Shown here piece after piece: positions 36,401 through 48,362 of a DNA stretch of 64,000 bases (its first letter is position 1; every line of letters begins with the position of its first letter). Below the pieces are notes generated by a model that ran no database searches, was not told the DNA's origin, and saw only the letters and a list, made by a program, of their open reading frames with translations. Source of the DNA: Patagioenas fasciata (lineage: Eukaryota; Chordata; Aves; Columbiformes; Columbidae). Location of the stretch: positions 30,385,501-30,449,500 of the forward strand of contig NC_092523.1 in the NCBI RefSeq assembly GCF_037038585.1, written 5' to 3'. A program made the translations under genes and the position numbers.

Positions 36401-39400
36401 ATATGATTTTTTTTCTTTACATTTGAGTTTTTCATCCCATTGTAGTTTGAAGGTTCATCTTGGCATCAAAAATACTTTCAGGACTGTCCTGAGGTTTCCA
36501 GACGATGTGACAGATCTAGCTATGTGGCTTGCAGGCCACTGAAACTGTCAATGAAACTTTTGCCATTTTCCTGTTGTGGCCATTATTCTTGCACCTCTAC
36601 AGTGGTGATGTGGTTGAGGAATGGCATATGTGAATATTTTGTGTAAAATCTTGTTGTGTTGGTTCAGTAGAATCATTGCAGCTAGGATATGCGGGGCTCA
36701 TGACAGATGACGAGACCTAAGTTTAGAACTACTGAATTTTCACAACTTCTGTGAGGGCCAGATCTTCAGCTGATATTAATGAGCAACTATATTGACTAAC
36801 TTCGAACTGTATTGGCACTATATGAAGATCTCAGAAGATAATGGTGTTTAAAAATTCCATAAATATTGTGAGGAAGAACTCATAATCAGCTTTTTCTGAT
36901 CTAAAATTAGTTCAGTAAGGAAACTGCATCAAAACTGAGATCACGATTTCAAATAATATTGGAATATGTCATTATACTTATGTGTGTAGAATTGGAAATA
37001 AGGATTAAAAATGATATAACTATGCATACATTGTGATTACAAGGTAGGAATGTGCAAATGTATAATATAAGAGTTTTCAAATATTGGTTTTTCTACTGTA
37101 TGTCTATGGCAGAAACCTCTGCCAGAAAAAGAAAAAATGATGATTTTTTTATGTTCCATCTTGTGCAAGAATGCATAAAACCCAGACTAGAAGTCAATTG
37201 TAAATTAGATCTAGCTGATATAATAAATGGCAAATGAATGTGCTATGTCTAGAATTTAGTAACATGTAGTAATCTGTATATGCATAATGAGTATTTTCAT
37301 ATAGCTGTTTGTTTTATAAAGCTCTGGCAATCAAACTATTTTCTTACCAACTTAACCCATGGCCTTTCAGGTAATTCAATGTGTTTTTGAAGTCCCTCTT
37401 TTGTTTTCTTGTAGGTGGTACTGTATTGAAAGGGTTTTGATATTATTACTGGAAATTCCAATCCATTCAAGTACATTTAATTTTTATTGTGTAATTTATC
37501 CACATAATAATGATATGATTTAGATTTTAATACTTTACATGCTTGGACAGCTGGCCGACAAGCATAAATCTTTTCTAATGCAGGAAGATGGAGAAGATAG
37601 CAAATCAAGCAAAACGAATAGAAACAGCCTTAGAGAAAACTCCCTGAGAGGAGCTGCTAAGCCTCTGCTTTGTTAGACTTTGCTCTCTTCTGTTTTGTTG
37701 GACTGTATCTACTGTGGACTTATATGTATATGCATAATTTGTGTCAGATTAATTATAATAAAAGCCTTATCTTAGCATTTTACAACTGTAATCTTTACCT
37801 ATTTTAGGTTGGATGATAACTTGGTGAAATGCCTAGTAATTTGGGAGATAAGTGATTTAAGTGCTAACTTTGTAATATCCAGACTATTAAAATATTTTCA
37901 ATGATCAAATAACCTTGATAGATTTAAGTAAGCTTAATAGTCTGTCAAGCTGGCAACTTTAATTGCTTAGCGAGTAGCTGGATTGAAATGGAAGCACACT
38001 GTGCAAATTTCCAGAAAAGGCTGATTTCATTGACATAATTTCTCACTCCTTAAATTGCTGGGATATGGTGAGCACAGTGAGGTGAATATTTGTTTGAGCA
38101 GCTGCTGCCAATAATGTGCTTGTCTGAACGCTGTGCTACCTGCTGGAAGTTCTGTAATCATATTACCACAGTATGTGCTTTTCTTTGGAGGTGAGAAATC
38201 TGTAAAGCCCTAAGCCTTGGATCAACTAGTATTCTATTTGCAGCAGCAAATATTGGCCATATTAAATTCATTGTAGGAGTTGTTTAGAAAGCAAAATGTG
38301 GTGTGATGTTTTTACCACATCCTTTTACCACATTCTGAAATAGGTTCAGAAATGGGTCTCAGTTGTGTAGGCATTGTCTATACAAGAGAAATTCAGAGTT
38401 CCTGTCACTCAAGTTGTGAGTGACTCCAATCTGCTACAAGGTGTTTAAATCTGGCTGTTGCCTGTTTCATTGTTCTGGAACTATACCTATTTTCTGACTT
38501 GGATCTTTTGCCCAACTCTCTTATTTGGGAGACAAACTGGAACCGACTCCATGTGCAAAGTCCACTGGAGAAGGGTTTGAGTCCCTTCCAGCCTCAGGAG
38601 CCACACTCTCATTCATGCTCTTTCAGAGTTCTTGTTCAATCCTCAGTAAAACAGTATAGTAGTAAATAAAATAACTTCTCAGCTACATCTGCTTTCCTCT
38701 CTAAGGACTGGAAAATCTGAAAAGAAAAAGAAGTTCTAGTCTATTAATTGTCCTTCTGGATCTGTCTGCAGATTTTTTTCGTAGGCAAGATTGTTTCTTA
38801 ATGGCAATTACATAAAGCTTAATTGGCTTGTTCAGTGGAAAAAGCACACCGTTGATATTCTCCCTTTTCTTAGAGAAGTAGTGATAGTTTATGTGACAGC
38901 AAACAGTTAGTCCAGCACAATGTTATGCTCAAGTCCCTTACGCTGCATCGAAGCCAGCGGGGTGTCCCTGCTCCAACCTGCTGTGCACACGTATCCTGGA
39001 ATGAACGTTGGAAAGTAAAGGCCTGTGAGGCTGCTTGCAAACTGTGGTACATTTAGAGTAAGAAAAAGAATTGCTGTTTCAGTTTTTTTACTTACATGGT
39101 CCTGTTGTTTCATAGGCTTGAAAGAGGAGAGGAAATGGCTGAACTGCTTCCATTTGGTAAAAATTATTTTGTAGTTGTGCCAGTAGACTCCAACTGAAAC
39201 AAGAGCTATACTGCTATTGGTGCTATAGTAACTCACCTCTACCTCCAAGTGGTCTTAACATCCACATGAAAAAAATCTAACAGGATTAGAAAGAAGCAGA
39301 TTTAGAGGATGAAATCACTTTCCCTAATTTGTAGATCCAGATTCTACCACTGAATTAAACTCTTCGTTCAAGACAGTAGCTGTATCTGTTAACTTTATTT

Positions 39401-41337
39401 TTTCCAGCCATGTGTTCCTTGGGTAATTAAGACCAAGTGAAGTTAGGGGATGAAGTTTTTAGGTATCTTCGGGAAAGATGTTGTTATAGAGACCTGATTA
39501 TGCAATACAGATAAGACGATCTTCCCCTTTGCAAATGCCACTTAGCTTTTTCAGTGGTTCAGCGTAGGAGTTCAGCATGGTTTCCATATTTTGAAAATAA
39601 GAATTGCTGAGAGATTAGAACTAACACGGATTACAAAAAAACATTATTGTGTTCTAGAAATTATTGTCTTCCCTTCGCAGTTTTGAGTTAACAGAGCATG
39701 TCAGAAATGGTATTATACAAATATTTCATTAAAGAAAATAGAATTGCAAATACAACCTTATTTTTTTCTTGATTGGAAAGCTTGCTCATTTTTCAATTTT
39801 GTTTTGATTTAAATATTTTTCTTCAGAAGCATGTCATATGGAATTAAACTAGTCAGCCACGCTATACATTTCACTTAATTCCATGTCTACTATTTCTCAA
39901 GTTAAACCCACCTAGCATTTTTTATCATTCATTTGCAAAACCTGCTACATTCATAATGTATGTTTCTCAAAGTGTAGCCAGTGAAAGGACGTTTTACAGC
40001 ATGAAACACTTCTGTGCTGATGTGAAAACATGAAATGAACTCGGCATTTAAGGCATAGGTTGAGTTTAAGTGTAACTCAGCATGGGTGAAAATCTACTCA
40101 AAGTCCTAGATTTGCACTTTAGGTTTCAACTTATACTAGGCGTAAGTGGTGTTAGCTGCATGAATAATACATAATTTTCTTCAGCTCAGCTCATTCCCTT
40201 CACATGTTTATTCATTTATGCTGTTTAATTGAACAAAAATGCTCATATCAGTATTCACTGGTGTTCTGACAAGCTGCAGGATAGATCAGTTTCCTCAGGC
40301 TTAAAAAAACCCAGAGAACTACTCACCCAGAGACCATCTTTTCAAATGATCATTTGGATTTAGTTATCATCTGCATTCAATTGCAGAAGCCCCCTTTCAT
40401 GTTTTCTTATCACTATCCTGAATAAAGTTCTTGCAAATTTATACATATATTTTGTAATATATTTCTGGTATCAGGAACGATAATTGTAGAGAAGTAGCTT
40501 TACAACAGAATCCAAATACACCTAGTGTTTGAGGCCCGAGGGTGTGTTTTTCCCTTAAACATGTAATACCACAATCAATCCACACCTTTTCAGAGCTCAG
40601 GGAGTCTGTAAACAAGGAATTGGATCAAGAGGAGGAGGAAACAGGGCTGAATTTGTCATGTGTAATTGTTAGGTGAGCTGCACAGGTCTGTTCATGTTAG
40701 TTCACAAAAATGAATTTGGGCAGAAAACAACTCTCTAAGTAAGCAGGAAGATACTTGATTGATGATTTCTGTTTTTTCATTCTGTAGCTTAAATATCACA
40801 AACTTAGTTTTTATATAATGTTAGTAATTCAAACTTGTACAGGTTGCAGAGTTTATTACTGCCTGTAGGAAAACAATAAGTATTTTTTTATATCATAGGA
40901 TTTAGTAGTATTTGTCAAGGTAGCACATTTTTATTGTGCTCAAAGCATAAATTTCATCTGCAAAAGGACCTTTTAAAAGATATTAATAATAGGTATATGC
41001 CACACAGCCATCAACTTCTGTATGGCTTTTGCCTCAGTTTCTTACAGTCACAAAATATACTTTCCTCATCCCAGTGCTTGTGCTGTTTGTTATACATTAG
41101 ATACTGAGAAATGCAAATAACTTGCACACAGTCACATAAGAAAATCTGTGATAGAAAGAGAACTTAATTTGTACAACTTTGATCCAGGTTATTGCCAGGA
41201 CACCACAGTATCACCCGTCATTTTTATACCATACCTGAGTCTTTCAAAATAATCTCTAAATTAAGACTTACTAGCTATTGCAGTTATTCAAATGAAAGAG
41301 ATGGGAAGAATCTGCTTCTTGTTTAATCTCAGCCTCA
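33487..41337. other. AT-rich non-coding DNA without recognised genes
   Basis: Many frames of 60-122 codons are present (for example 36058-36426 +, 38907-39248 -), but none is recognisable. A frame at 35396-35620 (+) starts with a signal-peptide-like hydrophobic run but begins at GTG and has no ATG in that position. No microsatellite longer than about 15 bp stands out except short T runs (34746-34758). Confidence 0.5.
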
Positions 41338-41651
41338 ATTCACAGAATCACAGGATCACAGACTGGTTGGGGTTGGAAGTGACCTCTGGAGATCATCTAG
41401 TCCAACCCACCTGCTAAATCAGGTTCACCTAGAAAAGATTGCACAGGAATGTGTCCAGGCAGGTTTTGAATGTCTCCCAAGAAGGAGACTCCACAACCTC
41501 TCCGAGCAGCCTGTTCCAGTGCTCTGGCATGCTCAAAATAAAGAAGTTTCTCCTCATATTCAGATGGAACCTCCTGTGCTTCAGTCTGTTTCCATTGCCC
41601 CTCATCCTATCATTGGGCACCACTGAAAGGAGTAATTCCCTCTTTCTGTAA
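41338..41651 (-). mobile_element. CR1 LINE, 5'-truncated 3' end
   Basis: On the minus strand this reads from the ORF2 C-terminus to the 3' tail. The protein frame (stop at 41429) covers about 70 codons and shows the family blocks [39 protein letters not shown] and a CNLF end (short blocks quoted to identify the family). The 3' UTR then follows, with the reversed tail CACAGAATCACAGGATCACAG at the left edge. It belongs to the same subfamily type as the copy at 23.4 kb but has more substitutions, so it is older. No internal frameshift was seen in the coding part. Confidence 0.93.
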
Positions 41652-43338
41652 CTTCTACCCCACAAAGAATGCTGTTTGTTTAAAGAAAAAATAAAAAGAG
41701 AACAAGATTTCAGTGAAGTTGTTTTTATGTTTATTTGTGGTGCTTGGTAGAATTTAGATTTTCTGTATTAGGGCAAATGTGGCAACTTTGCAGACTTTTG
41801 CCATGGTGAAGTGAGACAAACATAGGAAGTTTTAAAATTTAATTGAGAATGAAAATGTGAATAATTATTTTAGTTTCTGAAGCAGAATTTCTTTGAAATT
41901 ACACAATTAACTTTTGGTATTATGGGACAATTTTTCCAAAGAAAAATTCCTGATTATCTTTGTATATTATCATTCCATCTTCCTGAGAACCATGTAACAT
42001 TCTTTAATCAGTTATAGAAACAAGTAGTTATTCCATATTTATGAAACAGTAAGGCTACATGAAGTCATAAGGCGATGAGAGCCTTGAGCTTTGAGTTATT
42101 TGGAACTGTTCCTGCCTGTCAGTTTAATAAGACTTTCTCAGAAATGAACACATTTTCTACCAGGGCAGAATATAGATTTTCCATCAGCCCAACACAAATA
42201 GAAGTACCGGGAATTTTCAGAGAGAAATGTATTTAACATCCAAGATGAAATAAAGCAATGGTCAATAAGGCTCATGTACAATTCAGCGAAATGACCTTAA
42301 AGAATGACAGATCCAGGAGCGAGAATCCCCGAAAGTTTTCCCCTGTTTGTAATGTCATAGCTCTCTTGTGTCAGTTAGATTAGACTTTAGAACACATTTC
42401 TGGTGCTTTTCTAGTTCTTCTCTGGGATGATAACAAAGGGCCTAGTTAGACTAGTGTGGCAGCATTCTGTGTGAGTTGGATCCCGTTTTGGAAAGAACTC
42501 ATCTGGACTCAATGCCTTGCCCTACCTGGATGACAGAAGAGCCATTGGGTGGCTTTAGGTTCTAGTTGCTCCTAGCCAGGCTTGGATCCAAACCAAATGT
42601 TTTTAGAAAAGTGTGGTTCACTAGGCTGCTGACATAAACTGCGCTATTTATTAGTCTCATTAGCAGCATTCCATCGCCCCTTCTTCCACAGATGTGCTGC
42701 CTTTCTACCACACACTGCACAGAGTGTGGGGAGAGCAGCTGCTTGAGAGAACTTGCAGTATAATAAATGGGAATTAGCTGACACTAAAATAGGAATGCTG
42801 GACAAGCAAATTCATGAAAACAAAGGAAGACTGGCCTTCATGAAATAATGACAATATGAGAATACAACTTCTTTTGAGCAAAATGCTTCTCATTGACTAT
42901 CTGCCCTAATAGAAATACTGGAATGGAATTTATTTCTGTTCTGTAGGGATATAACCTCATTAGTGCTTTTAAGACCAAGTTCCTCCGCTTTCCAAATGTA
43001 TTAGTCACATGAAGCTCTTCAGTTTTTCCATGAGAGCACCCACCTGGTATTCCTTCAAGTGTATCTAGTCCTTACTGTGCCTTTACATCAGGGAACAGAC
43101 AAGGATACTTTTAGTTTATTGGTATCCCTCAGTTCTGAGGTGAGGGACACACAGGTCTCGAGAGTGATCAGGGCTGCAGGGCTGGAGTGTTACACGTGCT
43201 CTGGAAACCTGCAGGCCTGTGGTGCTGGACGTCGCCTTCCATTCTCAGAGCTGTGACTGCTGAGGCTGCACTGCAGTGCGGGGTGCTGGGCTGTGGGAAG
43301 CCCGCCGCAGGCCTGGGGAGGTGGCTGTGGAGGCACTT
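41652..43338. other. AT-rich non-coding DNA without recognised genes
   Basis: Nothing is recognised. The last 200 bp (about 43140-43330) is GC-richer and contains repeated CTGCAGG/GCTGG words next to the CR1 pair. Confidence 0.5.
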
Positions 43339-43488
43339 ATAGAATCATAAAATATCCGGAGCTGGAAGGTACCCACAAGGATAACTGAGTCCAACTCCTG
43401 TCCCTGCATATGACAACCCAACAGTTCACACCATGTTGTCCAGTCTCTTCTTGAATACTGACAGGTTTGGGGCTGTGACTACCCCCCA
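43339..43488 (-). mobile_element. CR1 LINE 3' UTR fragment, minus strand
   Basis: The reversed CR1 tail (ATAGAATCATAAAATAT) begins at 43339 and is followed by the reversed 3' UTR with the usual words GGAAGG, ACCCACAAGGAT, GAGTCCAACTCCTG and CACACCATG. The fragment ends near 43488. It is a different CR1 subfamily from its neighbour on the right, so the two are separate insertions and not two halves of one copy. Confidence 0.88.
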
Positions 43489-43549
43489 ATGGTACCCACT
43501 TGGACAAGTGGCCCCTGTCCTATAGGTGTAGTGGGTAGTGAGGCTGTGG

Positions 43550-44195
43550 AAGATAACAGGAGTGCTGAATATGAGCCAGCAGTGTATCCAGGTGGCCAAA
43601 AAGGCCAACAGCATCCTGGCTTGTATCAGGAGTAGTGTGGCCAGCAGGACTAGAGAAGTGATTGTGTCACTGTACTCGTCACTGGCGAGGCTGTACCCTG
43701 TGTTTAGTTTTGGGCCACTCATCATAAGAAGGACATTGAAGTACTAGAGAGAGTGCAGAGGAGGGTGATGAAGCTGGTGAGGGATCTGGAGCACAAGTCT
43801 GATAAGAAGCAGCTGAGGGAGCTGGGGCTGTTTGGCCTGGAGAAAGGAGGCTGAGGGGAGACCTTATCACTGTCTACAACTACCTGAAAGGAGGTTGTAA
43901 CATGGAGGGTGTTGGTCTGTTCTCCCAAGTAACAAGTTACAGGACAAGAGGAAATGGCCTCAAGTTGTGCCAGGGTAGATTTAGATGGATATTAGGAAAA
44001 AATTCTTCATGGAAAGGGTTGTCAGGCACTGGAACAGGCTGCCCAGGGAAGTGGTGGAATCACCATCTCTGGAGGTGTTTAAAAGGCATGTAGATGAGGT
44101 TCTAAGGGACATGGTTTAGTGCTAGAGTTAGGTTATGGTTGGACTCGATGATCCTGAGGGTCCCTTCAAACTGAAATGATTCTATGATTCTCTGT
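43550..44195 (+). mobile_element. CR1 LINE, 5'-truncated, frameshifted
   Basis: It covers the late part of ORF2 and the 3' UTR. The frame begins with the recognisable [21 protein letters not shown] block (about 43590-43655). It then needs at least two frame changes to read on through [19 protein letters not shown] and later parts, so the protein is broken. The 3' end has GGTTGGACTCGATGATCC, then GATTCTATGATTCTCTG to about 44195. It lies tail-outward beside the minus-strand fragment at 43339-43488. An antisense frame at 43426-43725 and short frames at 43679-43928 are shadows of this element. Confidence 0.93.
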
Positions 44196-44199
44196 GGTA

Positions 44200-44790
44200 A
44201 ACCAGGGAGCACTGGGTTGGAAATGTGTCTTTGTGATGATCTTGTTACATTTAGGCATATAGTTTGGCCCGAAGGCTTTGATGTTTGAGACCCCAGACGG
44301 CGTACCCAGGTGGTGTAATACTTCACACAGGTCCACCGTGATGATCCTGGCAGTGGATTTACCAAGACAAAGCTGTTTGTGCCATGGATTCAAATCAGTG
44401 GTGTAGTAAGATTTCCCAACATCAATCTGACCCACTTCTGGGACAGGAAGAAGATGTAAAAATGAGCATCCTGCAGCACAAGAACTGCTACCACCCTATC
44501 ACTCAGGACCATGTGGTGGCCCTGTGCATTCAGATATCAATGGCTCAATAGTGGTTATTCCCCAACTGGTAGATGATAATGCCCCCCTGCACCAGTGAGT
44601 GCTAGTGATTTGGCATCTGAACAGTGGTACCATGGTTTTGGAAGTGGGTGGCCTGCACAAGGCTGGAGCTAGAACCAGCCATAGCAGGTGTGACAGTCCA
44701 GTCACAAGAGCATCCTCCAGAGCCCTGCAGGGGTGGCTGCTCAGTACCACCAGTCAGATCACCACAATCCCCTGTCAAGGACCCTCATTT
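44200..44790. other. Unrecognised GC-richer block after CR1, possible degraded repeat or pseudogene
   Basis: About 590 bp with base composition more like coding or repeat DNA than the AT-rich flanks, beginning right after a CR1 tail. The minus strand has an 89-codon frame with an ATG (44435-44166). Another minus frame (44750-44499, 83 codons) and a + frame (44599-44856, 85 codons) lie upstream of it. Read together, the minus frames could be parts of one broken gene, but I do not recognise the protein. No poly(A) tail or duplication was found. It could equally be an unfamiliar retrovirus or DNA-transposon fragment. Confidence 0.3.
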
Positions 44791-47700
44791 TTTCACCCAC
44801 AGAAAATTAATATTGTAGTAAGATCACCGCATATCTTATCAATTAATATGAATTAGTAATTACAAAATATTAATGATATGTGGATTATTGCATCATTGCA
44901 GCCCATATACATAAATACACAGCAGGTTAATTATATTAAGATCATAAAATCTTCTTATTTTTAAATTAAATACTTGCAGGCTTGCTAATCGAGGAAAAAT
45001 GCACATTTCTGGCTTTCTCCAGTGTGAGCTATCCTAAAAAGTAGTTTAGAAATTACACTACCCTGCTTAGAAAACTTGTTTATTCATCAACCATTATTAG
45101 GAGCCACATTTCAACCTTAGAGTGTCTAAAAAATTAAAAGTGATGTTTAAATAATACAGAAACTGGAAATCTATTGTGGAAGTACATTCTTAATCTTGCA
45201 ACCACATAAAGTGGTTACTGAGGAAGTATTTATGCACTGTAATTGGTGTATTGCGTATAATATAGGTTCGTAGATCTGCTGAGGAATATAATTCACCATA
45301 ACACCTGTTTTATGTAAAACAAGTGAGCTGACCAAAGTGAAAAATAATCCTGCAAATAGTAATCCCCCTCACTTCACACCTGGGTTAGTGATCTGATTTG
45401 TCACTTCAGCCCACAAATAATTGTTCTGTCATAGCGATTTGGGCAGTGTGGGGCCACCTTAAGTTTGCACTGGTGGAAAGAAAAGGATATATGGGACTAC
45501 CAGGCATTTGTGAATTAATTTGTTAACTTATCAGTATAGCATGATTAAGGTCCCAATTCAGCAAAACGCCTAAAACATGTTTTACTTTTCACCAGTGTTA
45601 CAAAGTAATCACTTTGGTTTCATTATACTTTTATCTATATAAATATCTTCACAGTGTTCTCTTTATGTTTTGATGAAAATGTCTTAAACTAATTTTTCTG
45701 CTGTCATGCTTTAGACAGAATAGCGTTGTGCCAAAGCAAAAATGACATTAAATCAGTCATCTTTTTTTGATCAAATTGAAGAAACACAAAGGAACCAATA
45801 TATAGAGGACAAAGCCCAAACTGGGTTTTCAAATGTTTCTGTTTTAATTAAGATGGCAGCTAGATGTAATTGTTTTGCAATCCTTTAATGTACCAGTAAT
45901 AACTTGTAAACATTGGGTTATACTTTTCTTTTGTCAACACTCATCAAGCTTCTCTCATTTTTTTTTAGCTTATAGATTCTTCAGAACAGGATATATTTGC
46001 TCTGTGCCAAGCACAAAAGGGCTCTTGATCTTAATTGGGACATTTGGCTTCTATGCTAATCTAATCTACTAGGGAACAACTGCCTACCAGACTGTAAGGA
46101 GTATCAGCAAGGACATTTAAAAATGTCACTGATGTCAGTTAATGTTCTTGTATCATATGAAAGGCAATTATTACTGTGAAGTTAAAAACAGCAGTAGGAA
46201 CATGATATTAAGCTTATAAAATGTACTTTGCTTTTGTGGGTTATGATTTTAATAATAAACTTGTTAGTTTACAGTCTGGATTCTTCTGATAATATATTTG
46301 ATAGTAACTTAGTGTAAGCGTGTGTCAGTCCTATTTATCCTTTCCATCACCAGTGACCTGCAAACTCCAAATGTACAATCCTTTAGGGGATTCACATTTC
46401 AGAATGAAATAGTTCTTGATATATGGAATCACAATGATCCTTTCTTATGCATTTCAGCATTATTTTGCAGTCATAGTGCTAAAATTTCTGATGGGGTTGA
46501 GGACGTAATGGTCTGCCTGGTTGTTATTATAAGGAAGAGAACATCAGCAAACTTGGTTTCATTAGTAATAACCAAATAAAAATAATTTTTTTCTTTCTCC
46601 GTTCTCTTCCAGTTTAGAGATTTAGTTTGGCTTTGTATAAAAATCAATCTCAATATAAACAAAAAGTACCTAATCACAGTTTTTTCCAGGAAGAATTGTA
46701 AGCTCAGGATGGCCAGGGTGATACATGTATCAAGAAACTGAACAAATAAATTGCTTGTGTGTTTTTAGCAGCTTTTACATCACATACTTTCATATTTTAT
46801 GTCCAGAATACAGTGAAAGGAGATATTATATTTGTGCAATTGTCAGATTGCTTGCTAGAATGTTCCTACATAGACTCTGCAGGGTTAGCAGGAGGTCAGT
46901 GCTTGTGCACTGTAGCCATTGTGCAGCATTCAGCTTGCAGCTAAGGATGGAGTCAACCAACCCAGGGAGGCTTGAGAGCAGGTTGAGTCGGAGTTGTCAT
47001 CCACTCTCTGCTCTTTAAGGCTGTGTCCAGTGTTTTAGGACCTGTCGTTCAGACAAAGGCAAAATGTTGCCTTTCTGTTGAAATGAGCAGCTAAATGTGG
47101 TGCTGTTAGGATCTCATCCTGTGTGCTCTGTTTCATGTTCTTTAGTTACAGGAAATCTCCAAGATCATAGGCACTGTGATGGAAAATTCAATTTGAGATG
47201 GGCAGCACAGCATTCATAAAGATCAGAAAAAGGAAGCAAATGTACATTAATTCAAAGCTAATGATAATAAATAAGCAATAATGGTAAAAGGTTTATCTAT
47301 AAATAAGTTAATAAAATATTGTTGTGTATACATCTGTCACAAGCTGTTTATTCTTTGACTGTGTCCCTTTTTTAAGGTCTTGTCTACATTAAAATACTTT
47401 CAGTATTATTTAAAAGGCTCCAGCTGGACTATTCAATGCAGTTTGTTAAATCAGGATAAACCATGCTCACCTTACCTAAAAATCTGCAAATCCTCCAACA
47501 AACTTGTCGTAGTTTTTCCAGATGAGTAAATAAGTTCTCATATTGCTGACTTAACTTAGCAGATAAGTCGCTTGAGTGCTGCAGTGCTAAAGATCATGAG
47601 ATGTCCCCATAACCCAGAAACAGTGAGGTTACAATTATTTGTGCAGAGCCTTAAAATGGGGAACCTGTTACCAGGTTGGGCAGATCCTGAGACCCAGTTG

Positions 47701-47965
47701 AAAGCATCCTCTATAGTGTGGACATAATCCCTGCTCTAATCAGGATTATCACAGAGGGCTGAATTGCCTCATATTTGGTGGGTTTATTTTATCTGCTTTT
47801 TTAGTGATCTTGGTGTGCTAGCTTTAATTCTTAGAGGACTTTTCCTCCAACTTCCTTTCTGAGTTTTACTCTGATCTCTCTGCTGTCAAATCTCCCTTGA
47901 AGCACATTTGAGCTCTCTTTTGTGATAGCTAATAATCTGTTCCTTTTTTAAAGCATTTCTCTGTG
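44791..47965. other. AT-rich non-coding DNA without recognised genes
   Basis: No repeat family or gene is recognised. A 97-codon ATG frame at 46725-47018 (+) has no identifiable domain. Confidence 0.5.
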
Positions 47966-48046
47966 GTTTCTTTTTTGTTGTTGTTTGGTTGGTTTATTTT
48001 GTTGTTGTTGGTGGTGGTTTTTTTTGTTTTGTTTTTTGGTTTTTCC
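47966..48046 (+). repeat. T/G-rich low-complexity tract
   Basis: The + strand is T and G with hardly any other base, including GTTGTTGTTG and GGTGGTGG units. It lies about 65 bp before a CR1 copy on the same strand. It is the third such tract in the window. Confidence 0.85.
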
Positions 48047-48111
48047 TGACCTTTGACTCTTCTCTTTTGTAAGAATAAAATGCAATTACTTGGAGCATAC
48101 AATGGTCCAAT

Positions 48112-48362
48112 GAGCAGGAAATTACCTCAAGTTGAGCCAAGTAAGGTTCAGATTGGAAATTAGGAAAAATGTCTTCACAGAAAGGGTTGTCAGGGATTGG
48201 AACGGGCTGCCCAGTGAAGTGGTTGGGTCGCCATCCCTGGAGGTGTTTAAAAGACCTACAGATGAGGCTCTTAGGGACATGGTCTAGTGCCTGGTTTAGG
48301 TTATGGTTGGACTCGATGATCTTAAGGGTCTCTTTGAATCAAAATGCTCCTATGATTCTATG
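48112..48362 (+). mobile_element. CR1 LINE, short 3' end
   Basis: A 5'-truncated copy with the end of ORF2 (equivalent to the ..[19 protein letters not shown].. region, here mutated) and the 3' UTR. It ends with GGTTGGACTCGATGATCTT and the tail CTATGATTCTATG at 48362. It is the same subfamily type as the copy at 43.55-44.2 kb. The short frame at 48169-48381 is a shadow in a different frame. Confidence 0.93.

Noticed and set aside
43426..43928. Minus-strand frames of 63-99 codons
   Set aside because: They are antisense to the CR1 copy and have no independent support.
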